Positions 16,620-27,598 of a DNA stretch of 64,000 bases are shown here, in pieces. The position numbers and the translations under genes were made by a program. This DNA comes from Streptomyces lacrimifluminis (GTDB lineage Bacteria; Actinomycetota; Actinomycetes; Streptomycetales; Streptomycetaceae), in the NCBI RefSeq assembly GCF_014646095.1, contig NZ_BMMU01000001.1, positions 62,001 through 126,000 on the forward strand. The letters run 5' to 3'. The notes under the pieces were generated by a model. That model was not told where the DNA came from. It saw only the letters and a program-made list of their open reading frames with translations, and searched no databases. Every line of letters begins with the position of its first letter. Within the stretch, counting starts at the first letter, position 1.

Positions 16620-16847
16620 ATGCCCGAACCGTGTGAGCAACAGCTCGTGCGCATACGTATGGATGGCGAACAGGCCAACCTCGGCGACCTGACGCAGCAG
16701 AGTGGCAGACCACCCGTCGTGTCCGCTCAGTTGCCGCTCAAGCCGCGCGGAGTATCACCTGGGAACAACACCGTTCTGCCGCACCATCCATCCTCGCGCG
16801 AGTCCCGGAGCAGCCAGTGGGCGCACCCCCAGTTCCCCGTTTCATGA
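16620..16847 (+). CDS. possible small protein bridging GntR and kinase genes
   Basis: 75 codons from MPEPCEQQLVRIRMDG to QFPVS. It begins one base after the GntR stop, and its TGA overlaps an ATG (16844) inside the start of the kinase gene, which looks like translational coupling. Against it: no ribosome site, third-position GC lower than its neighbours, low-complexity composition, no recognisable domain. Treat as a candidate only. Confidence 0.3.
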   Translation: MPEPCEQQLVRIRMDGEQANLGDLTQQSGRPPVVSAQLPLKPRGVSPGNNTVLPHHPSSRESRSSQWAHPQFPVS

Positions 16848-19012
16848 CAGGGGAGAGCGCCGACGCCGGTTCGCCGGACATCATCGAGGCGTTCGTGGCA
16901 CGTGCCGCACGGCACGGCGGGGCGAGCAACGGTCACCACAACCAGAACTACGTCCTGCCGCTGACGGAGGACGTGGCGCACAAGGTGGGCCTCGCGGCCG
17001 GTACGCCGGTCACCGTCCGCATCCGGCGGGAGGTGGCGCTGCCCGTCGTGATCCGCACCTGGCGGGACGAGGCGCGCATCCTCGACGCCGTGCACAGCGC
17101 GCTGCCGAATGTGCCGAAGTGCCTGCTGGAGGGCGACGGGTTCACCGTCCACAGCTATGTGGAAGGTGTACCGCTCTCCAGCGTCTGCGGAAACGGCAAG
17201 CCCGTCGACACCCTCCTCATGAAGGCGCTGGCCGGCCTGCTTGCCCAGATGACGCGGGTGCGCCGAGGCGCTCTGCCGCCCCTGCCCGAGGTCTGGCCCC
17301 GCAACCTCACCGACAGTCAGGGCTTTCTGCGGGTGCTCGCCCAGCTGGCCGACCGTCAGATCCGCCGACGCAACTGGCTCGCCTTCGGGGGCCTGTTCAC
17401 GGCGCTCGGCATTCCGGAGGACGCCCTCACCCGGTTGGCCGAACGGGTGCCGGCCATGACACGGCGGCCCTACAGCCTGCTGCACGCGGATCTGCACCGC
17501 GACAACCTGATCGTCTCCTACGACGGTGACCCGCCCCTCATCTGCGTCGACTGGGAACTGGCGACCTACGGCGACCCCCTGCACGACCTGGCGACGCATC
17601 TCGTCCGGATGCAGTACCCCGACCACCAGTGGGACGACGTGATCGGTGCCTGGGCGGAGGCCATGGGGCCCGTCCGCCCCGCCGCAGTCAAGGGTCTGGG
17701 CAAGGACCTGCGCCACTACGTGGACTTCGAGCGGGCGCAGTCCGTCTTCCCGGACGTCATGCGGGCCGCGCAGTCCCTGGAGGACACGTTCGACCAGAAG
17801 AGTCTGGACGAGGCGACGGCGTCGGTGCGCAGGGCCCTGAAGGCGGCGGCAGCGCCGCTCGGGCTCCGGAACGTACCGGGCACGGACGAGATCGAGCGCA
17901 TCCTCTTCCGCTGGCAGGCATCCCGGGAGGACGGGAGGAAGCGCGGCCGGGGGTGGGGGGCGGACGACATCCACTGGACGCCGGACGACCGGGTCCCGGA
18001 GCATTCCGAGTTCTCCCGTGCCGATGTGCACCGCGCGCTGCTCGCGGAGGGCGCGGCGCCGGCCAACCGGGTCTTCAAGGGGACCGCGCATCTCAACTCG
18101 GTGGTCTGGGTCGGGGGCGTCGACTTTCCCGTGGTCGTCCGGCGCCAGGTGCCGAAGGCCTGCCGGCGCGAGCCCAGTTTCCTCAGTGAGCACGCGGTGC
18201 TCCAGGCCATCGAGGAGTCGTCCGTCGCGGTGGCGGCGCCGAGGGTCCTCGCCCTGGGCAGCGGCTACCGGAACGAGCGCTTCGCCGTCCACACGTACGC
18301 GGGCCGGCGCGACATCGACCAGCCGCCGAGCCATCCGGTGAACGGCCTGCTGCCGCACGAGGCGGACGCGCTCGTCGACCAGCTCCGCGCGCTGACGGAC
18401 GTGGACTACCACGCGCTCGACCCGGCGGCGGGCGAGGGAGACTTCTACGGCTGGCTGAGCGAGCAACTCGTCATCCTGGTACAGGACTTGCCCAGAGAGT
18501 CGCAGCAGCTGGCCAGGGTTCTCGGGCTGCCCGACGCCGACCGGCTGCGGGAGATCCTGGGCAGGCACGTCGTGAACGAACGCGTGCCGACGCTGCTGCA
18601 CGGTGACCTCAACCCGTGGAACCTCGTCCGGCGGGACGACCCGCTGGTGCTGACCATCATCGACTGGGAGATGGCCGTCGTCGGCGACCCCCTCTACGAC
18701 CTGGTGCGGCACATGCACCTCACGCCGACCCGGTCGGAGATCCGCGAACGGATGTTCCGACGCTGGGAGCGCCTGCTGTCGCCGGAGTACACGGGCGACT
18801 GGCGACAGGACTGGCGGGTGTACCGGGACATCGAGATCGTCCGGTCCGCCTACATCGACCTGGATCGCCTGGTCACCGGCGCCGGCCTGGACGCCCCGAA
18901 CGTCCGTCGCGCGGTCGACTCGTACGCGATGACGCTGGCGTCGGCCACGGCCGCGCTGGGCCTGCCGGCCCGTTCCACGGAGAACCCGTATCTGGCGCTC
19001 GCTCTGAGGTAG
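16817..19012 (+). CDS. tandem-domain aminoglycoside-phosphotransferase-like kinase
   Basis: 731 residues holding two complete APH/choline-kinase-like domains. The first has HADLHRDN (about 223-230) and DWELATYGDPLHDLA (about 245). The second has HGDLNPWN (about 595) and DWEMAVVGDPLYDL (about 615). Both keep the catalytic Asp/Asn and the metal-binding DxE/DxD-type segment, so both could be active. APH-fold proteins phosphorylate antibiotics, sugars, homoserine or choline; the substrate here is unknown. The GTG at 16817 has GGAG 6 nt upstream; ATG 16844 (ATGA overlap with the small frame) is the alternative. It lies directly after the third GntR gene. Confidence 0.88.
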   Translation: MGAPPVPRFMTGESADAGSPDIIEAFVARAARHGGASNGHHNQNYVLPLTEDVAHKVGLAAGTPVTVRIRREVALPVVIRTWRDEARILDAVHSALPNVPKCLLEGDGFTVHSYVEGVPLSSVCGNGKPVDTLLMKALAGLLAQMTRVRRGALPPLPEVWPRNLTDSQGFLRVLAQLADRQIRRRNWLAFGGLFTALGIPEDALTRLAERVPAMTRRPYSLLHADLHRDNLIVSYDGDPPLICVDWELATYGDPLHDLATHLVRMQYPDHQWDDVIGAWAEAMGPVRPAAVKGLGKDLRHYVDFERAQSVFPDVMRAAQSLEDTFDQKSLDEATASVRRALKAAAAPLGLRNVPGTDEIERILFRWQASREDGRKRGRGWGADDIHWTPDDRVPEHSEFSRADVHRALLAEGAAPANRVFKGTAHLNSVVWVGGVDFPVVVRRQVPKACRREPSFLSEHAVLQAIEESSVAVAAPRVLALGSGYRNERFAVHTYAGRRDIDQPPSHPVNGLLPHEADALVDQLRALTDVDYHALDPAAGEGDFYGWLSEQLVILVQDLPRESQQLARVLGLPDADRLREILGRHVVNERVPTLLHGDLNPWNLVRRDDPLVLTIIDWEMAVVGDPLYDLVRHMHLTPTRSEIRERMFRRWERLLSPEYTGDWRQDWRVYRDIEIVRSAYIDLDRLVTGAGLDAPNVRRAVDSYAMTLASATAALGLPARSTENPYLALALR

Positions 19013-19098
19013 CCGGCCGGAGGTGCCCGGGGCCGTCGGCGGGGCTGTGTGCGGCGGGCGGCTCCGTGCGGGCCCGGCGAGTGCGTACCCTCGCTCCC

Positions 19099-19812
19099 AT
19101 GGCTGGAACCGGGCTGCGCGAGCGCAAGAAGCAGCAGACTTACCGACACGTGTCCGACATCGCGATCGGGCTCTTCCTCGCGAAGGGCTTCGACGCGGTG
19201 TCCGTCGCGGAGATCGCCGCCACAGCCGGGATCTCCAAGCCGACGCTGTTCCGGTACTTCCCGGCCAAGGAGGATCTCGTCCTGCACCGCTTCGCGGACC
19301 ACGAGGACGAGGCGGCGCGGGTGGTACGGGCGGCCGGTGCGGAGGCTTCGCCGGTCGAGGCGCTGCGCCGGCACTTCCTCGACGGGCTGAGTCGCGAGGA
19401 CCCCGTCACCGGCCTCAACGGCTCCCCCGAGGTGCTCGCCTTCCACCGACTGCTCTACGGCACGGCGTCGCTGGTCGCGCGGGCGTACGAGTACCAGCAG
19501 CGGTCGGAGGCCGTGCTCGCCGTCGCCCTCGGCGGCACCCTGGCGGCCCGGCTCGCGGCCGGCCAGATCATCGCCGTCCAGCGGATCCTCGCGCAGGAGA
19601 ACTGGCGCCGGATCGCGGCGGGGGAGACCGTGGAGGCGGTACGCGAGGACGCGGTCGCGGCGGCGGAGGGCGCGTTCGGGCAGCTGGAGGCGGGGCTGCC
19701 GTGGCTGGGGGAGAGGGGTGCGGGTGCTGACGGGGGCGGGGTCACGGCTGGAGATCGTGCACGGGCGGGCGTTGCCGTTCTGAACTCCGAACACGGGGGC
19801 GGTGAGTTTTAG
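19099..19812 (+). CDS. TetR-family transcriptional regulator
   Basis: 237 residues. The N-terminal HTH (about 10-58: [36 protein letters not shown] split over its three helices, then [10 protein letters not shown]) is standard. The helical ligand domain has a C-terminal half resembling TetR_C proteins that control efflux or detoxification genes. TACCCT lies 7 nt upstream of ATG 19099, so it is leaderless. The last 30 residues are Gly-rich. No divergent partner is adjacent, so the target is unclear. Confidence 0.9.
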   Translation: MAGTGLRERKKQQTYRHVSDIAIGLFLAKGFDAVSVAEIAATAGISKPTLFRYFPAKEDLVLHRFADHEDEAARVVRAAGAEASPVEALRRHFLDGLSREDPVTGLNGSPEVLAFHRLLYGTASLVARAYEYQQRSEAVLAVALGGTLAARLAAGQIIAVQRILAQENWRRIAAGETVEAVREDAVAAAEGAFGQLEAGLPWLGERGAGADGGGVTAGDRARAGVAVLNSEHGGGEF

Positions 19813-19833
19813 GCTGCGGTATCAAGAAGGACG

Positions 19834-20385
19834 ATGACGAACCCTTCTCTTCCTGCCGCTCCGCCCCCTGTCCCCACTCTCCTCTTCCTGGACGTCGACG
19901 GACCGTTGATCCCGTTCGGCGGCACACCGGAGCAGTATCCGGACGGTTATCCGACGTACCGGCCCGCCCGGCGACTGCGCGTCCCGGAATCCGGGGCGAA
20001 CCCGCTGCTGCCCAGGATCGATCCCGCTCTCGGGCCCCGACTGGCCGCGCTGGCCTGCGAGTTGGTGTGGGCCACGACCTGGATGGACGAGGCGAACGAG
20101 TGCGTCGCCCCGTGGCTGGGCCTGCCGGACCTCCCGGTGGTGCACTGGCCGGAGCCGGCCCCCGACGACCTGCCCGGGGGGCCCGGCGTGCACTGGAAGA
20201 CCCGGCCGCTCGTCGATCGAGCGGCCGGGCGGGACTTCGTCTGGGTCGATGACGAGGTGACCGACGCCGACCGTCGCTGGGTTGCCGAACACCACCCGGG
20301 GCGGGCCCTGTTGCACCGGGTCGATCCTCACCACGGTCTGCTGGACGCGGACTTCGCGGCCGTCGAGGCGTGGCTCCGGTCGTAG
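19834..20385 (+). CDS. HAD-like hydrolase domain protein
   Basis: 183 residues. [14 protein letters not shown] is a HAD motif I (DxDG), [10 protein letters not shown] fits motif [11 protein letters not shown] contributes the Lys, and [10 protein letters not shown] is motif III/IV with an acidic pair. It lacks a cap domain of any size, so the active site is probably open to proteins or nucleic acids. AGAAGGACG precedes the ATG. Similar short HAD proteins are common in Streptomyces with no assigned substrate. Confidence 0.82.
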   Translation: MTNPSLPAAPPPVPTLLFLDVDGPLIPFGGTPEQYPDGYPTYRPARRLRVPESGANPLLPRIDPALGPRLAALACELVWATTWMDEANECVAPWLGLPDLPVVHWPEPAPDDLPGGPGVHWKTRPLVDRAAGRDFVWVDDEVTDADRRWVAEHHPGRALLHRVDPHHGLLDADFAAVEAWLRS

Positions 20386-20412
20386 GGCGGCAGTTGTCGT
20401 GGGGGCCCGCGC

Positions 20413-22821
<2,409 letters not shown>

Positions 22822-22886
22822 CGGGTCTCCGTCTCCATCTGTCGGGCGGGTTTCCTCCAGGCTGACGCCCGGACGGTCGCCTGTCT

Positions 22887-23297
22887 CTAGTTTTTCGGCT
22901 TCTGCGAGATCCGCACCAGGTTGCCCGAGGGGTCGCGGAACGCGCAGTCGCGCGGGCCCCATGCCTGGTCGATGGGCTCCTGGAGCACTTCCGCGCCGGA
23001 TGCCCGTACCTTTTCGAACAGGGCGTCGAGATCGTCGGTGCGGAAGACGAACATCGGCATGACGCCCTTGGTGAGCAGTTCCTGCAGGGCGTCGCCGTCG
23101 GCCGCGGAGCGGCCCGCGTGGGGTTCGGAGAGGACGAGTTCGAGGTCCGGCTGCGCGGGGCTGCCGAGGGTGACCCAGCGGTGTTCGCCGGATGCGACGT
23201 CGTTGCGGACCTCGAAGCCGAGTGCGTCGCGGTAGAAGGCGAGCGCCTCGTCGGGGTCGTTGACGGTGATGTGGCAGTACTGCAGTGCGATGTCCAT
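22887..23297 (-). CDS. VOC family protein
   Basis: 136 residues from MDIALQYCHITVNDPDEAL. Two beta-alpha-beta-beta-beta halves are evident (FYRDALGFEVRNDV, and FRTDDLDALFEKVRASGAEV with closing FRDPSGNLVRISQ). It is of the bleomycin-resistance/glyoxalase type. TAGCGT 7 nt upstream of ATG 23297 indicates a leaderless mRNA. It lies between an AraC regulator and the UvrA-like gene, all on the same strand, which suggests one stress-linked unit. Ligand unknown. Confidence 0.87.
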   Translation of the reverse strand: MDIALQYCHITVNDPDEALAFYRDALGFEVRNDVASGEHRWVTLGSPAQPDLELVLSEPHAGRSAADGDALQELLTKGVMPMFVFRTDDLDALFEKVRASGAEVLQEPIDQAWGPRDCAFRDPSGNLVRISQKPKN

Positions 23298-23307
23298 GCC
23301 GACAACG

Positions 23308-23844
23308 CTAGGCCGCGGCCGTACGGCCCGCTTCTCGAATCCTGCTCGGTACGTTCCCGACCTTCTCGATGTCCCCGGCGGCCGGTGCACCGGTGCCAGG
23401 AACGCCCGTACTCGGAACGCCCGTGCTCGGAGCCGCCGGGACCGGCGCGTTTCTGCTCGGCCGTGTCTGCACCTTCGCCACACAGGCGGGCATCGCCGTC
23501 ACCGCGTCGTGCGCCCGGCCCCGGTACGCGCTCGGTGTCTCCCCGACGATCTCGGTGAACCGGGAGCTGAACGAGCCCAGCGACGTACAGCCGACGGTCA
23601 TGCAGGCGTCGGTCACGCTCATGCCGGCGCGGAGCAGCGTCATCGCCCGCTCGATACGGCGGGTCATGAGATAGTTGTACGGCGTCTCGCCGTAAGCGGC
23701 CCGGAACCGCCGAGAGAAGTGCGCGGGCGACATCAGCGCGTGCTTGGCCATCGTCGGAACGTCGAGCGGACGCGCGTACTCCCGGTCGATCAGATCCCGG
23801 GCCCGACGCAGATGCGCGAGGTTGGCGAGCTCCTGCGGGTCCAT
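23308..23844 (-). CDS. AraC-family transcriptional regulator
   Basis: 178 residues. The two HTH motifs of an AraC DNA-binding domain lie near the N-terminus (VPTMAKHALMSPAHFSRRFR and SVTDACMTVGCTSLGSFSSR), so there is no N-terminal sensor domain. The C-terminal 70 residues are a Pro/Ala/Gly-rich tail with a GVPSTGVPGTGAP repeat. TACGGT lies 6 nt before ATG 23844, so it is leaderless. It ends 10 bp before the VOC gene and likely regulates it. Confidence 0.88.
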   Translation of the reverse strand: MDPQELANLAHLRRARDLIDREYARPLDVPTMAKHALMSPAHFSRRFRAAYGETPYNYLMTRRIERAMTLLRAGMSVTDACMTVGCTSLGSFSSRFTEIVGETPSAYRGRAHDAVTAMPACVAKVQTRPSRNAPVPAAPSTGVPSTGVPGTGAPAAGDIEKVGNVPSRIREAGRTAAA

Positions 23845-23944
23845 TCGGCGACCGTACCACCGGGCCCCCGAGCCGGTCCGGGTCCGAGCGGACGCCCCGC
23901 ATGGCATCCACGCCGGTCCCTGTGGAGGCGGAGGCCTCGGCAAC

Positions 23945-23968
23945 GGCATCGGCATCGGCATCGGCATC
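23945..23968. repeat. four GGCATC hexamers
   Basis: Four perfect tandem copies of GGCATC in the non-coding stretch upstream of the AraC gene. Confidence 0.7.
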
Positions 23969-24129
23969 ATGGACGAGCTGGACGAAGCCGCGGAGGTGTT
24001 CCAGCGGCTATCCCCGCGGTGACATGGGTCCTGATCGGATCGGTTCTGGTGCGATGGGAGAGGTTGGGTCGAGCGGGGCAACGAAGGGTGTCCCGTCTCG
24101 CTCGACCTGAGCAGTTCGTGCTGTCCGGA

Positions 24130-24823
24130 CTACGTGTCTCGGGGGCGCCTGAGCGTGGCCAGGGCGAAGACGCTGACGACGGCGAGGCTGACGGCGGCCA
24201 CCTGTGCCGCCAGGCCGAATCCGTCGGACACGTCGGCCGGTGTGGGGGCGCCCTGGTCGGCGGCCGTCCGGTTGGCGGGGGAAAGGAGAACGGCGATTCC
24301 CAGCGCGGTGCCGATCTGGGTCGCCGTGTTGATGAGTCCGCCGGCGAGTCCCTGATCGGCATCGGGTACGTCGCCCGTGGCCGTCATGGCCGCGGTGGTG
24401 AAGAAGGTGCCGAAACCGGCGCCGCACACGATCATGCCCAGCAGCAGGGGACCGTAACTGCCCGTACCGTCGGCCGTCGCGAGGAGCAGCAGTCCCGCCG
24501 CGAAGACCATCACACCGGCGACGAGCACACGCCTTGGGGTGAAAGCGGTGGCGAGGCGCGGTGAGCTGTGAGACGACCGCGGTGACCAGACCCAGCGGCA
24601 GCACGGACACCCCCGCTTCCAGAGGGCCGTCCAGCCGTACGTTCTGGAACAGCAGGGACAGCAGGAGGGTGAGCGCGCCCATCACACCGGTCACGAAGAG
24701 GACGACGCCGTTGACGGCGGAGACCGAGCGGATCCGGAAGACGTGGAGCGGGATCAGGGGAGCGGGGGAACGCCGCTCGACGACCACGAAGAACCCGATC
24801 AGCACGACGCCGAGGAGCAGGGG
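24130..24823 (-). pseudogene. decayed MFS (DHA2-type) transporter, C-terminal part only
   Basis: Two reading frames together encode the last third of a drug-proton antiporter. The first frame runs to about 24560 (VLIGFFVVVERRSPAPLIPLHVF ... in pieces, ending SQLTAP). The second continues from about 24550 to 24130 (VLVAGVMVFAAGLLLL ... GGLINTATQIGTALG). A frameshift of 1 or 2 bases separates them in the stretch after SQLTA. The N-terminal roughly ten membrane helices are missing: upstream DNA instead runs into the MerR gene. Truncation plus frameshift makes this a genuine relic rather than a sequencing slip. Confidence 0.82.
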
Positions 24824-24917
24824 ACGTGAATGCCGCCGGTCCGGCCGCCGGGGAGGCCCTCATGCTGGCCACCGTCGCAGCAGCACGTCCCGGTGGACGC
24901 CGGCCCGATGGTTCGCC

Positions 24918-25829
24918 TCAGGCCTGATCCGCGGCGCGCAGGGCTCGCGCCAGCCACTCCAGTTCCTCGGTCGCCTCGGGAAACGAATCCTGCCCGCGCA
25001 CACACGCGACGAGCGTGCGGTAGCGCTCCGCTCCTGCCTCGATCCCGGCTTCCAGACTGCGCAGCACGGCGGCCCGGTCGGCGTCACCGAACAGCTCGGA
25101 CAGCACCTCGGCCGCTGCCGGCCCTTCGGAAGCGACCCCGCGTTCTCTGACCTCCGCGACGGTCTGCACGACCTGCCTGGCCCACCAGATGGACGCCCCC
25201 GGGGGACGGCCCTGCCCCGGTACGGGAGTGTTGAGCTCCATCCAGGTGCGCAACCGGGCGCGAAACCCGGGGTCCCGCACCAGCTCGGCCAGTTCGATCC
25301 AGGCGTCGACCTGCTCAGGCGTGGGATCGTCGGGCAATTCGATGCGCAAGGTGTGCAGGCGGTCACGCAGGTGTGGGTCGACGGCGAGACCGCCGAACAC
25401 CTCCTCCTTGAACTCGTCGATGATCTGCTTGCGTTCGGCGGCGGAAAGCCGTGCCAACCGGTTCATCAGTGCTGTCTCCTCGGCGGTCGAACCACGTTTC
25501 GAAACGGTGGACAGAACGGCCCGGCTCACCTTGAGGGAGCGGATCTGCGCGTCGAGCGCGGCCACGTGCGCGTCGGCGACCTCGGCGACCGTGGTGCTGC
25601 CGCTCAGGACGCGGCACACGTCGTCGAGCCCGAGGCCCAGCTCACGGAGGGTGCGGACCAGCTCGACGCGGGCCACGGACCCGGCGTCGTACAGCCGGTA
25701 GCCGCTCGCGGAGCGGGCCACGGGCGGCACCGCTCCCTCGTCCGACCAGAAGCGCAGGGTACGCACCGAGAGTCCGGTGCGGTGCGCAAGCTGGCCGATG
25801 GTGAGCACGTCGGGGCGTTCGTCGTCCAT
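24918..25829 (-). CDS. MerR-family transcriptional regulator with a long C-terminal domain
   Basis: 303 residues from MDDERPDVLTIGQLAHRTG. The MerR winged helix (GLSVRTLRFWSDEGAVPP, GYRLYDAGSVARVELVRTL) is followed by the dimer helix and a long, mostly helical domain of about 180 residues, as in TipA-like members that bind drugs. The gene points at the decayed transporter, so it may once have controlled it. A perfect TCCAGC-C-GCTGGA dyad lies 19 bp upstream of the start. Confidence 0.9.
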   Translation of the reverse strand: MDDERPDVLTIGQLAHRTGLSVRTLRFWSDEGAVPPVARSASGYRLYDAGSVARVELVRTLRELGLGLDDVCRVLSGSTTVAEVADAHVAALDAQIRSLKVSRAVLSTVSKRGSTAEETALMNRLARLSAAERKQIIDEFKEEVFGGLAVDPHLRDRLHTLRIELPDDPTPEQVDAWIELAELVRDPGFRARLRTWMELNTPVPGQGRPPGASIWWARQVVQTVAEVRERGVASEGPAAAEVLSELFGDADRAAVLRSLEAGIEAGAERYRTLVACVRGQDSFPEATEELEWLARALRAADQA

Positions 25830-25847
25830 GGGCGAAATCCTGGACCT

Positions 25848-25860
25848 TCCAGCCGCTGGA
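25848..25860 (-). promoter_or_regulatory. MerR-type operator upstream of the MerR gene
   Basis: Perfect dyad TCCAGC-C-GCTGGA, resembling the CTCCAG...CTGGAG sites of MerR regulators; probable autoregulation. Confidence 0.6.
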
Positions 25861-26066
25861 GACTCAAGCGCCTCGTGGCGCACCACGGGATGCCGCCCAC
25901 TCACTCGCGTCCCGCCACGGCCTCGTCGGCCAGGACGGGCGACCGCGTTGCCCGCCCCACCTGGCCCGGCCGCCTCGAACCGGGCCGACCCCCACGCGGC
26001 GTCGACTCGGTACGACGACCCAAGGACTGGCCATCTGCTGTGCGGCCACAGTGGCGTGGCGCACTT

Positions 26067-26097
26067 TTGCAAGCAGGCGCTTGCAATAGTTAGCAAG
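26067..26097 (+). promoter_or_regulatory. overlapping CTTGCAA palindromes controlling the XRE gene
   Basis: TTGCAAGC (26067-26074) pairs with GCTTGCAA (26079-26086), and CTTGC (26080-26084) pairs with GCAAG (26093-26097). Two overlapping dyads with a shared middle half-site lie 20-50 bp upstream of ATG 26117. Autoregulation by the XRE protein is the simplest reading. Confidence 0.65.
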
Positions 26098-26116
26098 GGT
26101 GCGGCAAGGTGGAGTC

Positions 26117-26656
26117 ATGGCAACGCTCAACGTCGGCAATCTCGGTGAGTACCTGCGTGACCAGCGGCGCACCGCGCAGCTGTCCCTCAGGCAGCTCGCC
26201 GATGCCGCCGGGGTGTCCAATCCGTATCTGAGCCAGATCGAGCGCGGGCTGCGCAAGCCGAGCGCGGAGGTGTTGCAGCAGGTCGCCAAGGCGCTGCGGA
26301 TCTCCGCCGAGACGCTGTACGTGCGGGCCGGCATCCTCGATGCCGAGCGGGACCGGGACGAGGTGGAGACGCGTGCGGTGATCCTCGCCGATCCCACGCT
26401 CAGCGAACGGCAGAAGCAGGTGCTGCTGCAGATCTACGAGTCCTTCCGCAAGGAGAACGGGTTCGAGATCGCCGATCCCGGCAGCCCGCCGGCCTCGGAG
26501 GTCCCTGTGCCGGAGGTCCCTGTGCCGGAGGTCCCTGTGCCGGACGTTCCGGGCGTCGCTCACAGAGACACGGACAGGGACCCGGACAGCGATACAGACA
26601 GAGATACAGACATAGGCACCGGCAGCGACGCCGGCCCGCAGCAGACAGCCAGTTGA
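26117..26656 (+). CDS. XRE-family regulator, Rv0474-like
   Basis: 179 residues from MATLNVGNLGEYLRDQ. The XRE HTH lies at about 10-68 (LSLRQLADAAGVSNPYLSQI, LRKPSAEVLQQVAKAL). A helix follows (LSERQKQVLLQIYESFRKEN), then a low-complexity tail with PEVPVPEVPVP and an Asp/Arg/Thr repeat. It stands upstream of the HBHA-like and DUF2516 genes, as Rv0474 does before hbhA and Rv0476 in M. tuberculosis. The start at 26117 is chosen over 26099 because conservation begins there and GGTGGAG lies just upstream. Probably an autorepressor acting at the TTGCAA palindromes. Confidence 0.9.
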   Translation: MATLNVGNLGEYLRDQRRTAQLSLRQLADAAGVSNPYLSQIERGLRKPSAEVLQQVAKALRISAETLYVRAGILDAERDRDEVETRAVILADPTLSERQKQVLLQIYESFRKENGFEIADPGSPPASEVPVPEVPVPEVPVPDVPGVAHRDTDRDPDSDTDRDTDIGTGSDAGPQQTAS

Positions 26657-26769
26657 CGTACCGGACGCGACAGACGCGACAGACACATCAGACGCGTCGG
26701 TCGAGACCGGCCCGCCGTTCGCGGGAACCCCAAACCCTCAGTTCGAAGCAACCCGGGAGGACCATCACC

Positions 26770-27471
26770 ATGGCCATCACCGACGACCTCCGCAAGACCT
26801 TCAGCGACCCCACCCCGTTCTACTTCGCCGCCGGCACCGCCGACCTCGCCCTTCAGCAGGCCAAGAAGGTGCCCGCTCTGGTCGAGCAGCTGCGCGCCGA
26901 GGCGCCGGCCCGGATCGAGGCCGTGCGCGGCACCGACCCGAAGGTGGTCCAGGAGAAGGCCGCCGCTCGCGCCAAGGAGGCGCAGGAGAAGGCCGCCGGC
27001 CGTGCCAAGGAGGCGCAGGAGACCATCCAGACCAAGGTCGGCGAGTTCATCACCACGCTGGACGGCGACTTCAAGAAGCTCGGCTCGACCATCGACGCCG
27101 ACCTGAAGAAGCTCGGCGAGAGCGCCCAGGACCTCGCTCTGCGCGGTGTCGGCGTCGCCGCCGAGTACGCCGTGAAGGCGCGCGAGACGTACGAGAAGGT
27201 CGCCGAGCACGGCGAGCAGGCCGTGAAGACCTGGCGCGGCGAGGCCGCCGAGGAGATCGAGGAACTGGCGATCGCCGTCGAGCCGAACGCCGAGCCGGTC
27301 GAGGTCAAGGTGGCGACCGAGGAGAAGATGCCCGCCCCGGCCTCCGCCCCGACCCCTGTCCCGACTCCCGCCGAGGCCAACATCGCGCCCGCCTCGGCCA
27401 AGAAGCCCGTCGCCAAGAAGGCCCCGGCCCGCAAGCCCGCCGCCAAGAAGACGACTCCGCCCGCCAAGTAG
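26770..27471 (+). CDS. HBHA-like coiled-coil protein with a lysine-rich tail
   Basis: 233 residues. The layout is that of mycobacterial heparin-binding haemagglutinin: a conserved N-terminus (PTPFYFAAGTADLALQQAKKV), a long coiled coil (about 45-165, with two AAARAKEAQEKAA-type repeats), and a C-terminal Lys/Ala/Pro tail (AKKPVAKKAPARKPAAKK). In mycobacteria HBHA is a surface adhesin and also associates with membrane and lipid bodies; in Streptomyces a structural or cell-pole role is more plausible. GGGAGGA precedes the ATG. A 15-bp-stem terminator follows. Confidence 0.88.
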   Translation: MAITDDLRKTFSDPTPFYFAAGTADLALQQAKKVPALVEQLRAEAPARIEAVRGTDPKVVQEKAAARAKEAQEKAAGRAKEAQETIQTKVGEFITTLDGDFKKLGSTIDADLKKLGESAQDLALRGVGVAAEYAVKARETYEKVAEHGEQAVKTWRGEAAEEIEELAIAVEPNAEPVEVKVATEEKMPAPASAPTPVPTPAEANIAPASAKKPVAKKAPARKPAAKKTTPPAK

Positions 27472-27505
27472 GCAGAGCCGAACGGGTGAAACAGCGTGTA
27501 CGGGG

Positions 27506-27538
27506 ACGGGTCGGGCACTCCTGGAGTGCCCGACCCGT
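27506..27538 (+). terminator. hairpin terminator after the HBHA-like gene
   Basis: A perfect 15-bp stem (arms 27506-27520 and 27524-27538) around a CTG loop, followed by TTT. Separates the HBHA-like gene from the DUF2516 gene. Confidence 0.85.
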
Positions 27539-27598
27539 TTGGCGGGTAGCGGGTTTCAGGTTGCGGGTACGGTGACCGCACGTAGGAACTGACCGAGC

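Noticed and set aside
16815..16841. WAHPQF segment resembling a streptavidin-binding tag in the small frame
   Set aside because: Short chance match; no biological meaning inferred.
16620..19012. Class V lanthipeptide-like cluster (small peptide plus APH-fold kinase)
   Set aside because: No lyase/HopA1-like or cypemycin-type decarboxylase gene, and the small frame has few Ser/Thr/Cys in a core-like arrangement.
24008..24129. Extension of the upstream transporter frame to 24008
   Set aside because: It is the wrong frame after the frameshift; the protein becomes Arg/Gly-rich and non-hydrophobic.
26067..26086. Nur box upstream of the XRE gene (TTGCAA...TTGCAA)
   Set aside because: Half-site spacing is 8, not the 5 of known Nur sites; a local XRE operator fits better.
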